Below, one piece after another: positions 1 to 7,789 of a stretch of 64,000 nucleotides of DNA (its first letter is position 1; each line of letters starts with the position of its first letter). The translations under genes were made by a program, and so were the position numbers. Source of the stretch: Ancylomarina sp. DW003 (GTDB lineage: Bacteria > Bacteroidota > Bacteroidia > Bacteroidales > Marinifilaceae); assembly GCF_029029505.1 (NCBI RefSeq), contig NZ_JAKJSD010000006.1, positions 124,001 to 188,000 on the forward strand, read 5' to 3'. The notes below the pieces were generated by a model. The model saw only the letters and a program-made list of their open reading frames with translations, did not search any database and was not told the DNA's origin.

Positions 1-162
1 ATATTAATCAGCTGAATTAAAACTGATCTTATCATGCAAAACTAAACATTTTTAACCTCCATCTATCCACTGTAAAAAAATTATCCCCAAATTAGTAGAT
101 TCAATTCATAATCTAAATCGAGAAGATAAACCCAGGTCTTTCATCTACTTAACAGCAACCTC

Positions 163-3100
163 TTGAAACATTTTCTGATCTTTTGCTTATTTTTATTTCT
201 GGGCATACCTAGTTTTGCTCAAAAATCAAGCAATATCAGAACTCGTGACATAGATATTACGAAAGATACGATACAACTTGATTCCCTTCTGATTCTACCA
301 AGCACATTTAAACTGTGGGTAAAGAGTGAGCAGTTGGATAGCAGTTATTATCAACTAAATTTGGTGAAAGGTCTTTTCATTCCAAACAAAAAACTAAAAG
401 CTAAGGGATCTACAGCTAAGGTGGCTTACCGAATCTTTGATTATAAAGTGAATCAAGTTCATTACAAGCACCACCCAAGGGAGATTAATCAAATTGATGT
501 CTTTCAGAATAAACGATACTCTCTTGCAAAACAATCTCGTTCGAATAAAGATCAGTTCAGTTCTCAACTCAATAAGCAAGGAAGTTATACGCGTGGCTTA
601 TCACTGGGAAACAACCAGGATGTGGTTAGTAATTCAAATCTTAACCTGCAACTATCAGGTAAACTAAGCAGGGATGTTAATATTTTGGCAGCAATTACCG
701 ATGACAATATTCCTATTCAACCTGATGGCAACACGCAACAAATTCAGGATTTCGATCGCATATTCATCAAAGTATTTAACCAAAAACACGAATTAACATT
801 AGGTGATTATCAAATTGAAAACTCAGAAAATTCTCACTTTCTAAGGTTTCGAAAAAAGGTACAAGGCGGCCAATACCAAGGCTTAGTATCAAAGGGTGAC
901 AAAACAAAAGTTGAAACACAGGTAAGTGCTTCCATAGCCAAGGGGAAATTCAATAGAATGGATATTCAAGGGGCTGAAGGTAACCAGGGGCCTTACCGAT
1001 TGTTTGGAGCCAATAACGAAACCTACATAATTATATTGGCAGGATCGGAAAAAATTTATTTGGATGGTCAACTTTTAGTTAGAGGTGAAAATCATGATTA
1101 TAACATTAATTACAACACTGCTGAACTTAGCTTTAACACCAATCGGCCTATAAATCGGAATTCACGAATTATAGTCGAATTCGAATATTCAGAAGAGAAT
1201 TATTCCCGATATTTAATTTATAACAGCACAGAGATAAAAGGGAAAAAAGCCAAATTTCAATTCAATTTCTATAACGAGCAGGACAATAAGAACAGTAGCA
1301 CAAGCCAAAATCTAAACGATGAACAAAAGCTTTTACTAAGTGAACTTGGAGATAACTTACAGGGTGCTTTAACACCACAAGTTCAAACTGTAGAATTTAC
1401 CAACGATCTTGTACTGTACAAGAAAATTGTTCAAGAAATTGACGGAAAAAATTACGACACATACGTTTACTCTACAGAACCAGAAGAAGCTATTTACAAG
1501 GTTCGCTTTTCATATCTTGGCGACAAAAAGGGTAACTACCATCAAATTGAATCATCAGCCAACGGGAGAGTATACGAATGGGTAGCACCAGTCAATTCTA
1601 TTCCTCAGGGCGATTTTTCTATTAACTCCCAACTTGTAGCGCCCGAAAAACATCAAATGATAACAATTGGAGGTCAACTGGAACATTCCGAGAATGCCAA
1701 TAGCCAATTTGAGTTTGCTCTTAGCAATAAAGATTTAAATACTTTTTCTTCTCAAGGAGATAATGACAACCAAGCAATGGCTCTTAAGCTTGAGAGTAAT
1801 AAAAAATTCACTTTTAAAGACTCTATTAATTCTTTAAATACATATTTAAAATACGCCTTTATCGCCAAAAATTTTAAAGAAATTGAGACGTTTAGGTCTC
1901 CCGAATTCAATAGGGACTGGAATATCGAAAATGATCAATTGAAACAAGAAGAGCATTTTATCCGGATAAATAACACCTATAAAAATAAGACAAGTCAAGT
2001 ATCATACGACTTTTCGTTACTAAACAGAGGTTCACACTACAATGGCTTGAGACACCGAGTGAATACAGGTTGTAAAAATGGCCGTTTAGAAATAAATTGG
2101 CATGCAAACCTTATGACGAACGAGCAGGATCTGATTCAAACCCGTTTTTTCAGAAATAATGCAAGAGCCTCTTACAAGTTCAAAGCTTTTAAACTTGGAG
2201 TTGAACAGCAAAGCGAAAACAACAAATGGGAAAATAAAGACAATAACAATCTGCTAACAAATAGTTTTGCCAATCACTCATACAAAGCCTACATTAAGAG
2301 CAGTGAACCTAACAAAAACCAATTCGAAACATTCTATCAGTATCGTAGAGATTTTCTTCCTTGGGAAAACAAACTTCGCTCACAGAGTGAATCCGAAGAT
2401 ATTGGATTTATGATCTGGCTTAAAAAGAACAAGAAAAATCAACTAAAGTTATCAAGCAATTATCGTAAGCTACGAATTCTTAATCAAGAAATCAGTAGCG
2501 AGAAGCCCGAAGAAAACTTTCTCGGCAAATTGGACCATCGTTCGAGAATTCTGAAAGGAATAATCAGAAGTACTACACATTACGAACTGGGATCGGGATT
2601 AGAGGCGGATCGCATATATTCCTATTTGGAAGTAAATGCCGGACAAGGTGTCTACAAATGGACAGACTACAACAAAAATGAAGTAAAAGAGCTCGATGAA
2701 TTTGAGATCGCCAGCTTTAAAGATGAAGCCAATTACATTCGTATTTCAAACATTACCACAGACTATCAGAAAGTATACACTAGTGAATACCGACAAAGTT
2801 TAAACATTCAACTCAAGCGCTTAAAAGGTAATTCTAAGTTGATCAATTTTATCTCTGCCTTTCGAAACCGTTTTTCGTATCGCATTGCAAAGAAAAGCAC
2901 CGATAATAATTTCAACCTTTATGGTAATCCTTTTTCCTCGGTAAAAGGAAAAAGTGATATTATCAAGCTGGCATCTTCGCTGCAAAACACACTTTCATTT
3001 CATCCTCAAAAGTCAAACATGAATTATGATTTTATTTATATAAAGAATGAAAGCAAATTACTATTAAACAGCGGTTTTGAAAGGAGTAAATTGTCTCAGA

Positions 3101-3606
3101 ATGGTTTGCGTTTAAATTGGAAGAAGAATGATTGGCAAATTAGTAATCGAATAGATAAAGGAATTAAGACACGTGGTAGTGAGTTTTACTCGAGCAAAGA
3201 TTATAAATTAGATTTTATTAAGAATGAACTAAAACTTAAGTATCAAGTCGGACGAAATCTACAGTTGGAGTTTGAATATCTTGTTCAAGATAAAAACAAC
3301 AAGCTTGGTAACGAAAAATTATCATCTCACGATTTGGGGCTAGAAATTCATCTTTCACCAGGGAAAAATAAAAACCTGAACGCTGCAGTTCATTTTCTTA
3401 GTCTAAAATACAATAGCGATACGAACAGCTCTATTGCTTATGAAATGCTTGAAGGTTTTCTTCCCGGAAAAAATATGACTTGGAACCTAAGTTTCCAACA
3501 ACAACTTTCTAAAACCTTCCAGATGAATATTAACTATCGAGGTAGACAAGCCGAAGGAAATGCCGCAATTCATGTTGGAAGCATGGAATTAAGAGCATAT
3601 TTCTAA
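163..3606 (+). CDS. Large secreted, barrel-like protein of unknown function
   Basis: I cannot name this 1147-residue protein. It begins with a clear signal peptide (hydrophobic core FLIFCLFLFLGIPSF, then AQ as a likely cleavage site), so it is exported. A short N-terminal beta-rich part (about residues 35-115) is followed by hundreds of residues of alternating polar and hydrophobic strands rich in Asn, Lys, Tyr and Phe. The chain ends in RAYF; a terminal aromatic residue is usual for outer-membrane beta-barrels. I see no TonB box, plug domain or T9SS sorting domain. The start is TTG at 163: no in-frame ATG lies between it and the upstream stop at 127, and the signal peptide begins immediately. 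It stands alone, with a 240-base gap before the tRNA array. Barrel topology is inferred from composition; expression and function are unknown. Confidence 0.8.
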   Translation: MKHFLIFCLFLFLGIPSFAQKSSNIRTRDIDITKDTIQLDSLLILPSTFKLWVKSEQLDSSYYQLNLVKGLFIPNKKLKAKGSTAKVAYRIFDYKVNQVHYKHHPREINQIDVFQNKRYSLAKQSRSNKDQFSSQLNKQGSYTRGLSLGNNQDVVSNSNLNLQLSGKLSRDVNILAAITDDNIPIQPDGNTQQIQDFDRIFIKVFNQKHELTLGDYQIENSENSHFLRFRKKVQGGQYQGLVSKGDKTKVETQVSASIAKGKFNRMDIQGAEGNQGPYRLFGANNETYIIILAGSEKIYLDGQLLVRGENHDYNINYNTAELSFNTNRPINRNSRIIVEFEYSEENYSRYLIYNSTEIKGKKAKFQFNFYNEQDNKNSSTSQNLNDEQKLLLSELGDNLQGALTPQVQTVEFTNDLVLYKKIVQEIDGKNYDTYVYSTEPEEAIYKVRFSYLGDKKGNYHQIESSANGRVYEWVAPVNSIPQGDFSINSQLVAPEKHQMITIGGQLEHSENANSQFEFALSNKDLNTFSSQGDNDNQAMALKLESNKKFTFKDSINSLNTYLKYAFIAKNFKEIETFRSPEFNRDWNIENDQLKQEEHFIRINNTYKNKTSQVSYDFSLLNRGSHYNGLRHRVNTGCKNGRLEINWHANLMTNEQDLIQTRFFRNNARASYKFKAFKLGVEQQSENNKWENKDNNNLLTNSFANHSYKAYIKSSEPNKNQFETFYQYRRDFLPWENKLRSQSESEDIGFMIWLKKNKKNQLKLSSNYRKLRILNQEISSEKPEENFLGKLDHRSRILKGIIRSTTHYELGSGLEADRIYSYLEVNAGQGVYKWTDYNKNEVKELDEFEIASFKDEANYIRISNITTDYQKVYTSEYRQSLNIQLKRLKGNSKLINFISAFRNRFSYRIAKKSTDNNFNLYGNPFSSVKGKSDIIKLASSLQNTLSFHPQKSNMNYDFIYIKNESKLLLNSGFERSKLSQNGLRLNWKKNDWQISNRIDKGIKTRGSEFYSSKDYKLDFIKNELKLKYQVGRNLQLEFEYLVQDKNNKLGNEKLSSHDLGLEIHLSPGKNKNLNAAVHFLSLKYNSDTNSSIAYEMLEGFLPGKNMTWNLSFQQQLSKTFQMNINYRGRQAEGNAAIHVGSMELRAYF

Positions 3607-3781
3607 AATTATTTATTTTATACATAAACAATCACAGTTGAATAATTATCACAACTTCAACTTAATGATACATTGCGAGATGAGAAGGATATTTTTAGAA
3701 ATATCTTACAAATAACCTTCTATTCAAACACAGAGAACAGATAGATATTACAGGTGTTCTTGAAAAAAAGTCTCAATTGCC

Positions 3782-3811
3782 TTGCTTTAATTTAAAAAGG
3801 GCGTATCTTTG
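3782..3811 (+). promoter_or_regulatory. Bacteroidota-type promoter of the initiator tRNA array
   Basis: TTG at 3782-3784 and TATCTTTG at 3804-3811 are separated by 19 bases. This matches the Bacteroidota housekeeping consensus (TTTG at -33, TAnnTTTG at -7). The -7 box lies about 39 bases upstream of the first tRNA, so it probably drives the whole tandem array. Confidence 0.65.
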
Positions 3812-3849
3812 CAATCGCAAATAAGAAAGATACCAATCTAAAGATATAT

Positions 3850-3922
<73 letters not shown>

Positions 3923-3975
3923 CTAAGAAATCCTTCGAGATTTCATCTTTCGACGAAAACATTTTGAAAATATAT

Positions 3976-4048
<73 letters not shown>

Positions 4049-4105
4049 CTATAAGAATCCTTTCGAGGATTCGTTTTCGTCGAAATTACCTTATTGAAAG
4101 TATAT

Positions 4106-4178
<73 letters not shown>

Positions 4179-4186
4179 CTCGAGAG

Positions 4187-4217
4187 AAGCTCTTAACGAA
4201 AGTTAGGAGCTTTTTTT
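4187..4217 (+). terminator. Terminator of the initiator tRNA array
   Basis: AAGCTCTTAAC and GTTAGGAGCTT pair over 11 bases (one G-U) around a GAAA tetraloop, followed by a T run. A near copy of this hairpin occurs again at 4309-4338 behind the truncated tRNA copy. Confidence 0.9.
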
Positions 4218-4243
4218 GTGCCTAAAATTCTTCAAATAAAATA

Positions 4244-4300
4244 TCGTTGGGACCATATCCGCCTCAGGCGGACAACAGATTCAAGTCTGGTCCCCGCTAC
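4244..4300 (+). pseudogene. Truncated fourth initiator tRNA copy
   Basis: From TCGTTGGG (anticodon-stem 5' side) to TCTGGTCCCCGCTAC (T-arm and acceptor 3' side) this matches the three upstream tRNAs. It has no 5' half, the anticodon loop is altered (accata instead of ctcataa), and a 15-base palindrome replaces the anticodon-stem 3' side and variable loop. It is followed by a second copy of the array terminator. It cannot fold as a tRNA. Confidence 0.8.
4258..4272. repeat. Short perfect palindrome inside the tRNA remnant
   Basis: TCCGCCTCAGGCGGA has perfect 7-base arms around a single C. It is GC-rich in an AT-rich surrounding and interrupts tRNA-derived sequence, so it looks like an inserted REP-like hairpin. 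Palindromes of this kind are dispersed in many Bacteroidota genomes; that this one is dispersed is inference. Confidence 0.7.
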
Positions 4301-4308
4301 TCGAGAGA

Positions 4309-4338
4309 GGCTCTTAATGAAAGTTAGGAGCTTTTTTT
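4309..4338 (+). terminator. Duplicated copy of the tRNA-array terminator
   Basis: The hairpin GGCTCTTAAT-GAAA-GTTAGGAGCT followed by seven Ts is nearly identical to 4187-4217 (substitutions A to G and C to T in the 5' arm). It shows that the tRNA 3' end and its terminator were duplicated as one unit. Confidence 0.8.
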
Positions 4339-4489
4339 GTACTCTAAATTCTAACACTCTCCTCCTCATCTAAAAGCTATTTATAGAAAAATGATTTGGC
4401 TACATTCATTTTTTCCTTTACCTTGAGAACTATGTCTTTAATAACTAATTATTAGTCGTTCGTAGAACATTCACTCTAAATCTCCCCTT

Positions 4490-5512
4490 ATGAAAAAGTG
4501 TATTCTAATTCTATTTTTATTGATCCCCTTCTTGGGACAGTCACAAGACATTGAACAGTTTCTATTATCCGGAACCGAAGATGCTTCTAAATTGACAAAA
4601 AACTATGTAAATCCTGTAGCCAAAGGCTTTATGTATGGTTTAAATAGCGGCTGGTACACAACTGCCCGAACACATAAAAAATTTGGTTTCGATATTACGT
4701 TTGTTGCTAATTTAGCACAAGTGCCTAGCAAGGACGAGGCTTTTAATTTTGTTGCTTCTGATTACAAAAATTTGAGTTTAGCAAGTGGTCCAAGTAAAAT
4801 TCAGACTTTATTCGGAGGTGAAAATACCACGGTACTTCAAGCTAAAATTGAAACTGAAGGCGGAGCATTTGATCTTGCTAATTTTAGTGTTCCTGATGGT
4901 ATAGGTGATGACCTACCAATGAGTGCCGTTCCTTCGGTAACGATGCAAGTGGGTATTGGTATTCCAGTAATCGATGCTGATTTAAAACTTAGATATCTCC
5001 CTAAAGTCGGAACCTCAGATTTAGAAGTAGGTATGTTTGGTATTGGTCTTCAGAAAAGTTTTAGCAAAATGCTAAAAATTGATAAAACGCCTTTTGATGT
5101 TTCTGCTTTAGTAGCCTTTACCAATCTAAAGGCCGAATACGATATTCAAGATGACTCAGATTTTGATGGCTCTGGACAAATGATGGAGTTCTCGACAAAC
5201 GCAATTACATTCCAAGCCATTGCTTCCGTTAATTTAAAACTAATTGAGTTTTACGGAGCTGTAGGATACAATAAAGCCAAAATGGATGTCGATATTAAAG
5301 GAACTTACATCGTAGAGTATACAGAGGTTAATTCGGGTATGACAGTTGTTAAAGAAACTTTAACTGATCCTATATCTGTTGATTTTGACGCTAGCGGTGT
5401 ACGAGCAACACTTGGTACTAGATTAAATCTAGGTTTCTTTAAGATTTTCGCCGACTACACCATGCAGGAATACAATACCATTACTGGTGGTATCGCTTTT
5501 AGTTTTAGATAA
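4490..5512 (+). CDS. DUF6588 family exported protein
   Basis: This 340-residue protein has a signal peptide (MKKCILILFLLIPFLGQSQ). The N-terminal block, with QFLLSGTEDASKLTKNYVNP and a nearby GWYTTARTHK stretch, is what I recall of DUF6588, a Bacteroidota family of predicted outer-membrane beta-barrels of unknown function. The rest alternates strand-like segments and ends in GGIAFSFR, consistent with a barrel C-terminus. It is a single gene in front of a hairpin terminator; 311 bases filled with tRNA debris and a likely promoter region lie upstream. I infer an outer-membrane location; no substrate can be read from the sequence. Confidence 0.8.
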   Translation: MKKCILILFLLIPFLGQSQDIEQFLLSGTEDASKLTKNYVNPVAKGFMYGLNSGWYTTARTHKKFGFDITFVANLAQVPSKDEAFNFVASDYKNLSLASGPSKIQTLFGGENTTVLQAKIETEGGAFDLANFSVPDGIGDDLPMSAVPSVTMQVGIGIPVIDADLKLRYLPKVGTSDLEVGMFGIGLQKSFSKMLKIDKTPFDVSALVAFTNLKAEYDIQDDSDFDGSGQMMEFSTNAITFQAIASVNLKLIEFYGAVGYNKAKMDVDIKGTYIVEYTEVNSGMTVVKETLTDPISVDFDASGVRATLGTRLNLGFFKIFADYTMQEYNTITGGIAFSFR

Positions 5513-5533
5513 TAATTATTTCCTAATAGGTTT

Positions 5534-5562
5534 AAGAGAATGTTCTTGCTGGAGCATTCTCT
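5534..5562 (+). terminator. Terminator after the DUF6588 gene
   Basis: AAGAGAATG and CATTCTCTT form a perfect 9-base stem around a tctt...gag loop, followed by a T-rich run, 20 bases after the stop codon at 5512. Confidence 0.8.
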
Positions 5563-5590
5563 TTTATTTATGGGAATTAATACCATAAAA

Positions 5591-5619
5591 AAAGCAGCTA
5601 CACGTAGTGTAACTGCTTT
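5591..5619 (-). terminator. Duplicated tRNA terminator (distal copy)
   Basis: AAAGCAGCTACAC / GTGTAACTGCTTT is a near copy of the perfect hairpin at 6019-6047 behind the intact tRNA, with one mismatch. On the minus strand it ends in a T run. It follows the tRNA 3' remnant and would terminate the GIY-YIG transcript. Confidence 0.8.
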
Positions 5620-5627
5620 ATTGGGGG

Positions 5628-5665
5628 TGGGCCCACATGCCCCGAAGTATCGGGGTGAACCATGG
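5628..5665 (-). pseudogene. Duplicated 3' end of the CAU tRNA, interrupted by a palindrome
   Basis: Read on the minus strand, CCATGGTTCA, then a 16-base palindrome, then CATGTGGGCCCA corresponds to the T-arm and acceptor 3' strand of the tRNA at 6056-6129. The palindrome replaces four T-loop/T-stem bases. The flanking ACCCCCAATAAAG and the terminator are shared with the intact locus. The remnant begins 2 bases after the stop codon of the GIY-YIG gene. Confidence 0.85.
5640..5655. repeat. Short perfect palindrome inside the second tRNA remnant
   Basis: CCCCGAAGTATCGGGG has perfect 6-base arms around AGTA. It sits where the T-loop of the duplicated tRNA end should be. Like the palindrome at 4258 it is GC-rich and located in tRNA-derived sequence, but the two sequences differ. 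Confidence 0.75.
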
Positions 5666-5667
5666 CT

Positions 5668-5955
5668 TTATACGTTTTTCAATAACCAATTTACCTTCTC
5701 ACTACAAGTAATTAGAGATGCAACATATTTTTTACTCTTCATCTTTTTTATGAATGCTTCAATTCTCCTAGCTTGACTAACAGATTGGCACTTAATAGTA
5801 AGGGCAATTTCCCAATCATTTACCTTAGCGGTAAATTTTTTATTTCCATAATGTTGTTGAAGATGCAATTCTAACCTTTCCGCAGGATTCAACTCTGTAG
5901 AACCGTAATAATATCGATCTAATATCTTGCTATAAAGAATGTAACAGTATGCCAT
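5668..5955 (-). CDS. Small GIY-YIG nuclease family protein
   Basis: This 95-residue protein carries a single GIY-YIG-type domain. YCYILYSK...RYYYGST at residues 3-21 matches the two-strand signature, an ERLELH stretch follows, and a basic segment (RIEAFIKKMKSKKYV) lies towards the C-terminus. Members of this small family are often annotated as UvrC-like excinuclease subunits, but they lack every other UvrC domain. The family contains homing-type and repair nucleases; activity here is not shown. The gene is alone between the intact CAU tRNA (with terminator) and a duplicated 3' piece of the same tRNA, with the same orientation as the tRNA. This arrangement suggests a minimal tRNA-associated mobile or duplicated unit. 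Confidence 0.85.
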   Translation of the reverse strand: MAYCYILYSKILDRYYYGSTELNPAERLELHLQQHYGNKKFTAKVNDWEIALTIKCQSVSQARRIEAFIKKMKSKKYVASLITCSEKVNWLLKNV

Positions 5956-6018
5956 AAATAATCAGTTATACTTCTTAAAGATACTATAATTTAAAATTGA
6001 GATATTTGAGAGAATAAA

Positions 6019-6047
6019 AAAGCAGCTACACATAGTGTAGCTGCTTT
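6019..6047 (-). terminator. Terminator of the CAU tRNA
   Basis: AAAGCAGCTACAC and GTGTAGCTGCTTT form a perfect 13-base stem with a 3-base loop, followed on the minus strand by a T run. It starts 8 bases after the tRNA 3' end. Confidence 0.9.
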
Positions 6048-6055
6048 ATTGGGGG

Positions 6056-6129
6056 TGGGCCCACATGGGCTTGAACCATGGACCCCCTGATTATGAGTCA
6101 GGTGCTCTAACCAGCTGAGCTATAGGCCC
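6056..6129 (-). tRNA. tRNA with CAU anticodon, most likely tRNA-Ile2 (lysidine type)
   Basis: The 74-base cloverleaf has acceptor GGGCCTA/TGGGCCC, anticodon stem CCTGA/TCAGG with loop CTCATAA (anticodon CAU), and T-arm CATGG-TTCAAGC-CCATG. It lacks the three G-C anticodon pairs of an initiator, so it is an elongator Met or an Ile2 tRNA. C4-G69 and C5-G68 are the acceptor pairs reported to favour recognition by the lysidine synthetase TilS, so I prefer tRNA-Ile2. CCA is not encoded. Confidence refers to it being a tRNA; the amino-acid identity is about 0.6. Confidence 0.93.
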
Positions 6130-6227
6130 GACAAAAACAAGACGGTAAAAGTATTTTATTACCTTTGTTTTGCGACTGCAATGTTACATATTTGCATTGA
6201 ATTATTCAAAATTATTACGAAAAAAAT

Positions 6228-6860
6228 ATGCCTAATTTTTCATCAATTCCAAATATAGTCTTCGATTTAGGCGGAGTACTCCTAAATATCAATCCTGAAA
6301 ATTCTGTTAATCAGTTTAAAGCGATTGGTTTAAGTGATACAACCAGAATTCAACACGAATATCGTGAAAATGGACTTTTTGACCGCCTTGAAAAAGGATT
6401 GCTAAGTCCTGAAGATTTTCGAAACGAAATTCGCCAATATATCGATGCAGAAGTTAGCGATAAACAAATAGATCATGCTTGGAATGCAATGCTACTAGAC
6501 TTTCCTCACGAAAGGCTACTTTTATTAAAAAAACTTAGAAAGACACATCGAATTTTCTTACTCAGCAACACCAACAGTATACATTGGGAATGTTATACCA
6601 AGGATATAAAAAACACCCACGGTGTTGAACTAGCAGACTGCTTTGAGAAGGATTATTATTCTCATGATATGGGATTGCGCAAACCAGATACAACAATTTA
6701 TCACGCGCTTTTAAAGGCAGAAAATCTTAAAGCCGAAGAAACATTATTCATTGATGACATGTATAGCAATGTAGAAGCCGCCAGAGCCGTTGGTATGATT
6801 GCTCACCACCTGGATCTTGAAAACGGGGAAAGTATCCTGGATCTTTTCGGAAGAAATTAA
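6228..6860 (+). CDS. HAD-family phosphatase, YihX-like
   Basis: This 210-residue haloacid dehalogenase-superfamily hydrolase has the nucleophile motif VFDLGGVL (Asp13). The usual +2 Asp is replaced by Gly, as is normal in the YihX/DLGGV subgroup. Motif II is LLSNTNS, motif III is the Lys of GLRKPD and motif IV is FIDDMYSN. An alpha-helical cap lies between about residues 20 and 85. Family members dephosphorylate sugar phosphates such as glucose-1-phosphate, but the substrate here is unknown. It is cytosolic, with no signal peptide. It converges on the gene at 6863 with only 2 bases between stops. A TACCTTTG box at 6160-6167 could be its -7 element. Confidence 0.85.
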   Translation: MPNFSSIPNIVFDLGGVLLNINPENSVNQFKAIGLSDTTRIQHEYRENGLFDRLEKGLLSPEDFRNEIRQYIDAEVSDKQIDHAWNAMLLDFPHERLLLLKKLRKTHRIFLLSNTNSIHWECYTKDIKNTHGVELADCFEKDYYSHDMGLRKPDTTIYHALLKAENLKAEETLFIDDMYSNVEAARAVGMIAHHLDLENGESILDLFGRN

Positions 6861-6862
6861 GT

Positions 6863-7648
6863 TTACTGCTTTATAAATTCCGTCATGGAATTGTCGTAAT
6901 TCACATAGTATTTCCCTGGAATAAGATCTTCGAAAAGAACTTCTTTACCATATCCATCGTAAATCATATTCCCAAAAATATCAAAGATTTCAAATTGAGT
7001 CGGAGCTGAAAACCTCAGCTTCGATATTACTTTCTTATTCACAATAGAAACTGGTCGTAAATTCGATTTGTATTGAATCGTATCTGAAAATCTTTTTTTA
7101 TCGGTATAATCTTTTTGATAAACACGGAATAGATTGATACCGGAATGAACCGGAACCTTTATCTTGTAATGGTTCTCACCAGAGGTTCCTATACCTCTTA
7201 ATCTACCAACACGAATCCATTTATCCCATCGGTATTGCTCAATTAAAAATGGTAAGGATCCCACCTCCTCAGAACATTTCCAATTTAGAAATTGATTTTT
7301 ATCTACAAAGGACTTTTTCATTTCAAAAGAACTTATGGCTTGTATAGCTTCCATATTAATTATGGAGGGCATAACAGAATCTTTGTACTTGATGCAAAAA
7401 CGCAAATCTTCACCAAGTTTAAAACCCATATGCTTCAAATCAATCTCAAAAGCACTCGACTCTATATTTTCACTGTATTCCTTATCGTTAACAAAAATTG
7501 ATTCGATGGAGAAAGTATGTTCTGTTTTTGTAAAAGGATTCATCACATAAACGTTCGCCCCTCTGAAAACCCCTTCAATAATGAGTTCCTGAGACATGGC
7601 CACGTTTGTGACAAATACGAAAAAAATAAGTAGTATTCTGAAGTTCAT
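6863..7648 (-). CDS. Secreted protein of unknown function with a sorting-domain-like C-terminus
   Basis: This protein of about 261 residues is exported. I place the start at 7648 because MNFRILLIFFVFVTNVAMSQ is a clean signal peptide; the longer frame from 7687 adds 13 unlikely residues. After cleavage comes a strand-rich region (ELIIEGVFRGANVYVMNPF, residues 21-39) that I recall only from uncharacterised Bacteroidota proteins, then a FRVYQKDYTD segment. The last 45 residues (QFEIFDIFGNMIYDG ... PGKYYVNYDN ... FIKQ) resemble a T9SS type A C-terminal sorting domain, although the match is short and by eye. The T9SS machinery encoded elsewhere in this window makes that plausible. No catalytic motif is visible. 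Confidence 0.65.
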   Translation of the reverse strand: MNFRILLIFFVFVTNVAMSQELIIEGVFRGANVYVMNPFTKTEHTFSIESIFVNDKEYSENIESSAFEIDLKHMGFKLGEDLRFCIKYKDSVMPSIINMEAIQAISSFEMKKSFVDKNQFLNWKCSEEVGSLPFLIEQYRWDKWIRVGRLRGIGTSGENHYKIKVPVHSGINLFRVYQKDYTDKKRFSDTIQYKSNLRPVSIVNKKVISKLRFSAPTQFEIFDIFGNMIYDGYGKEVLFEDLIPGKYYVNYDNSMTEFIKQ

Positions 7649-7789
7649 ATTATTAAAACCACTTTTATGAATCCGCATGAAAGTCAAATTTTCATACAGA
7701 TTTCTTTCTTATCAAGTTCAATATATAATTCAATATAAGAATTTTAGATAAATCTGAAAGTACAATTGAGGAGCTAATTCAAATAATTT

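Noticed and set aside
163-3606. TonB-dependent receptor
   Set aside because: No TonB box or plug domain is visible, although the length and C-terminus would fit a barrel.
5540-5776. A 78-codon plus-strand frame over the terminator, the tRNA remnant and the GIY-YIG gene
   Set aside because: It is antisense to the GIY-YIG gene and overlaps a duplicated tRNA end; its peptide has no family features.
6228-6860. HAD phosphatase with a missing second Asp
   Set aside because: The DLGGV form is normal for the YihX subgroup and does not mean loss of activity.
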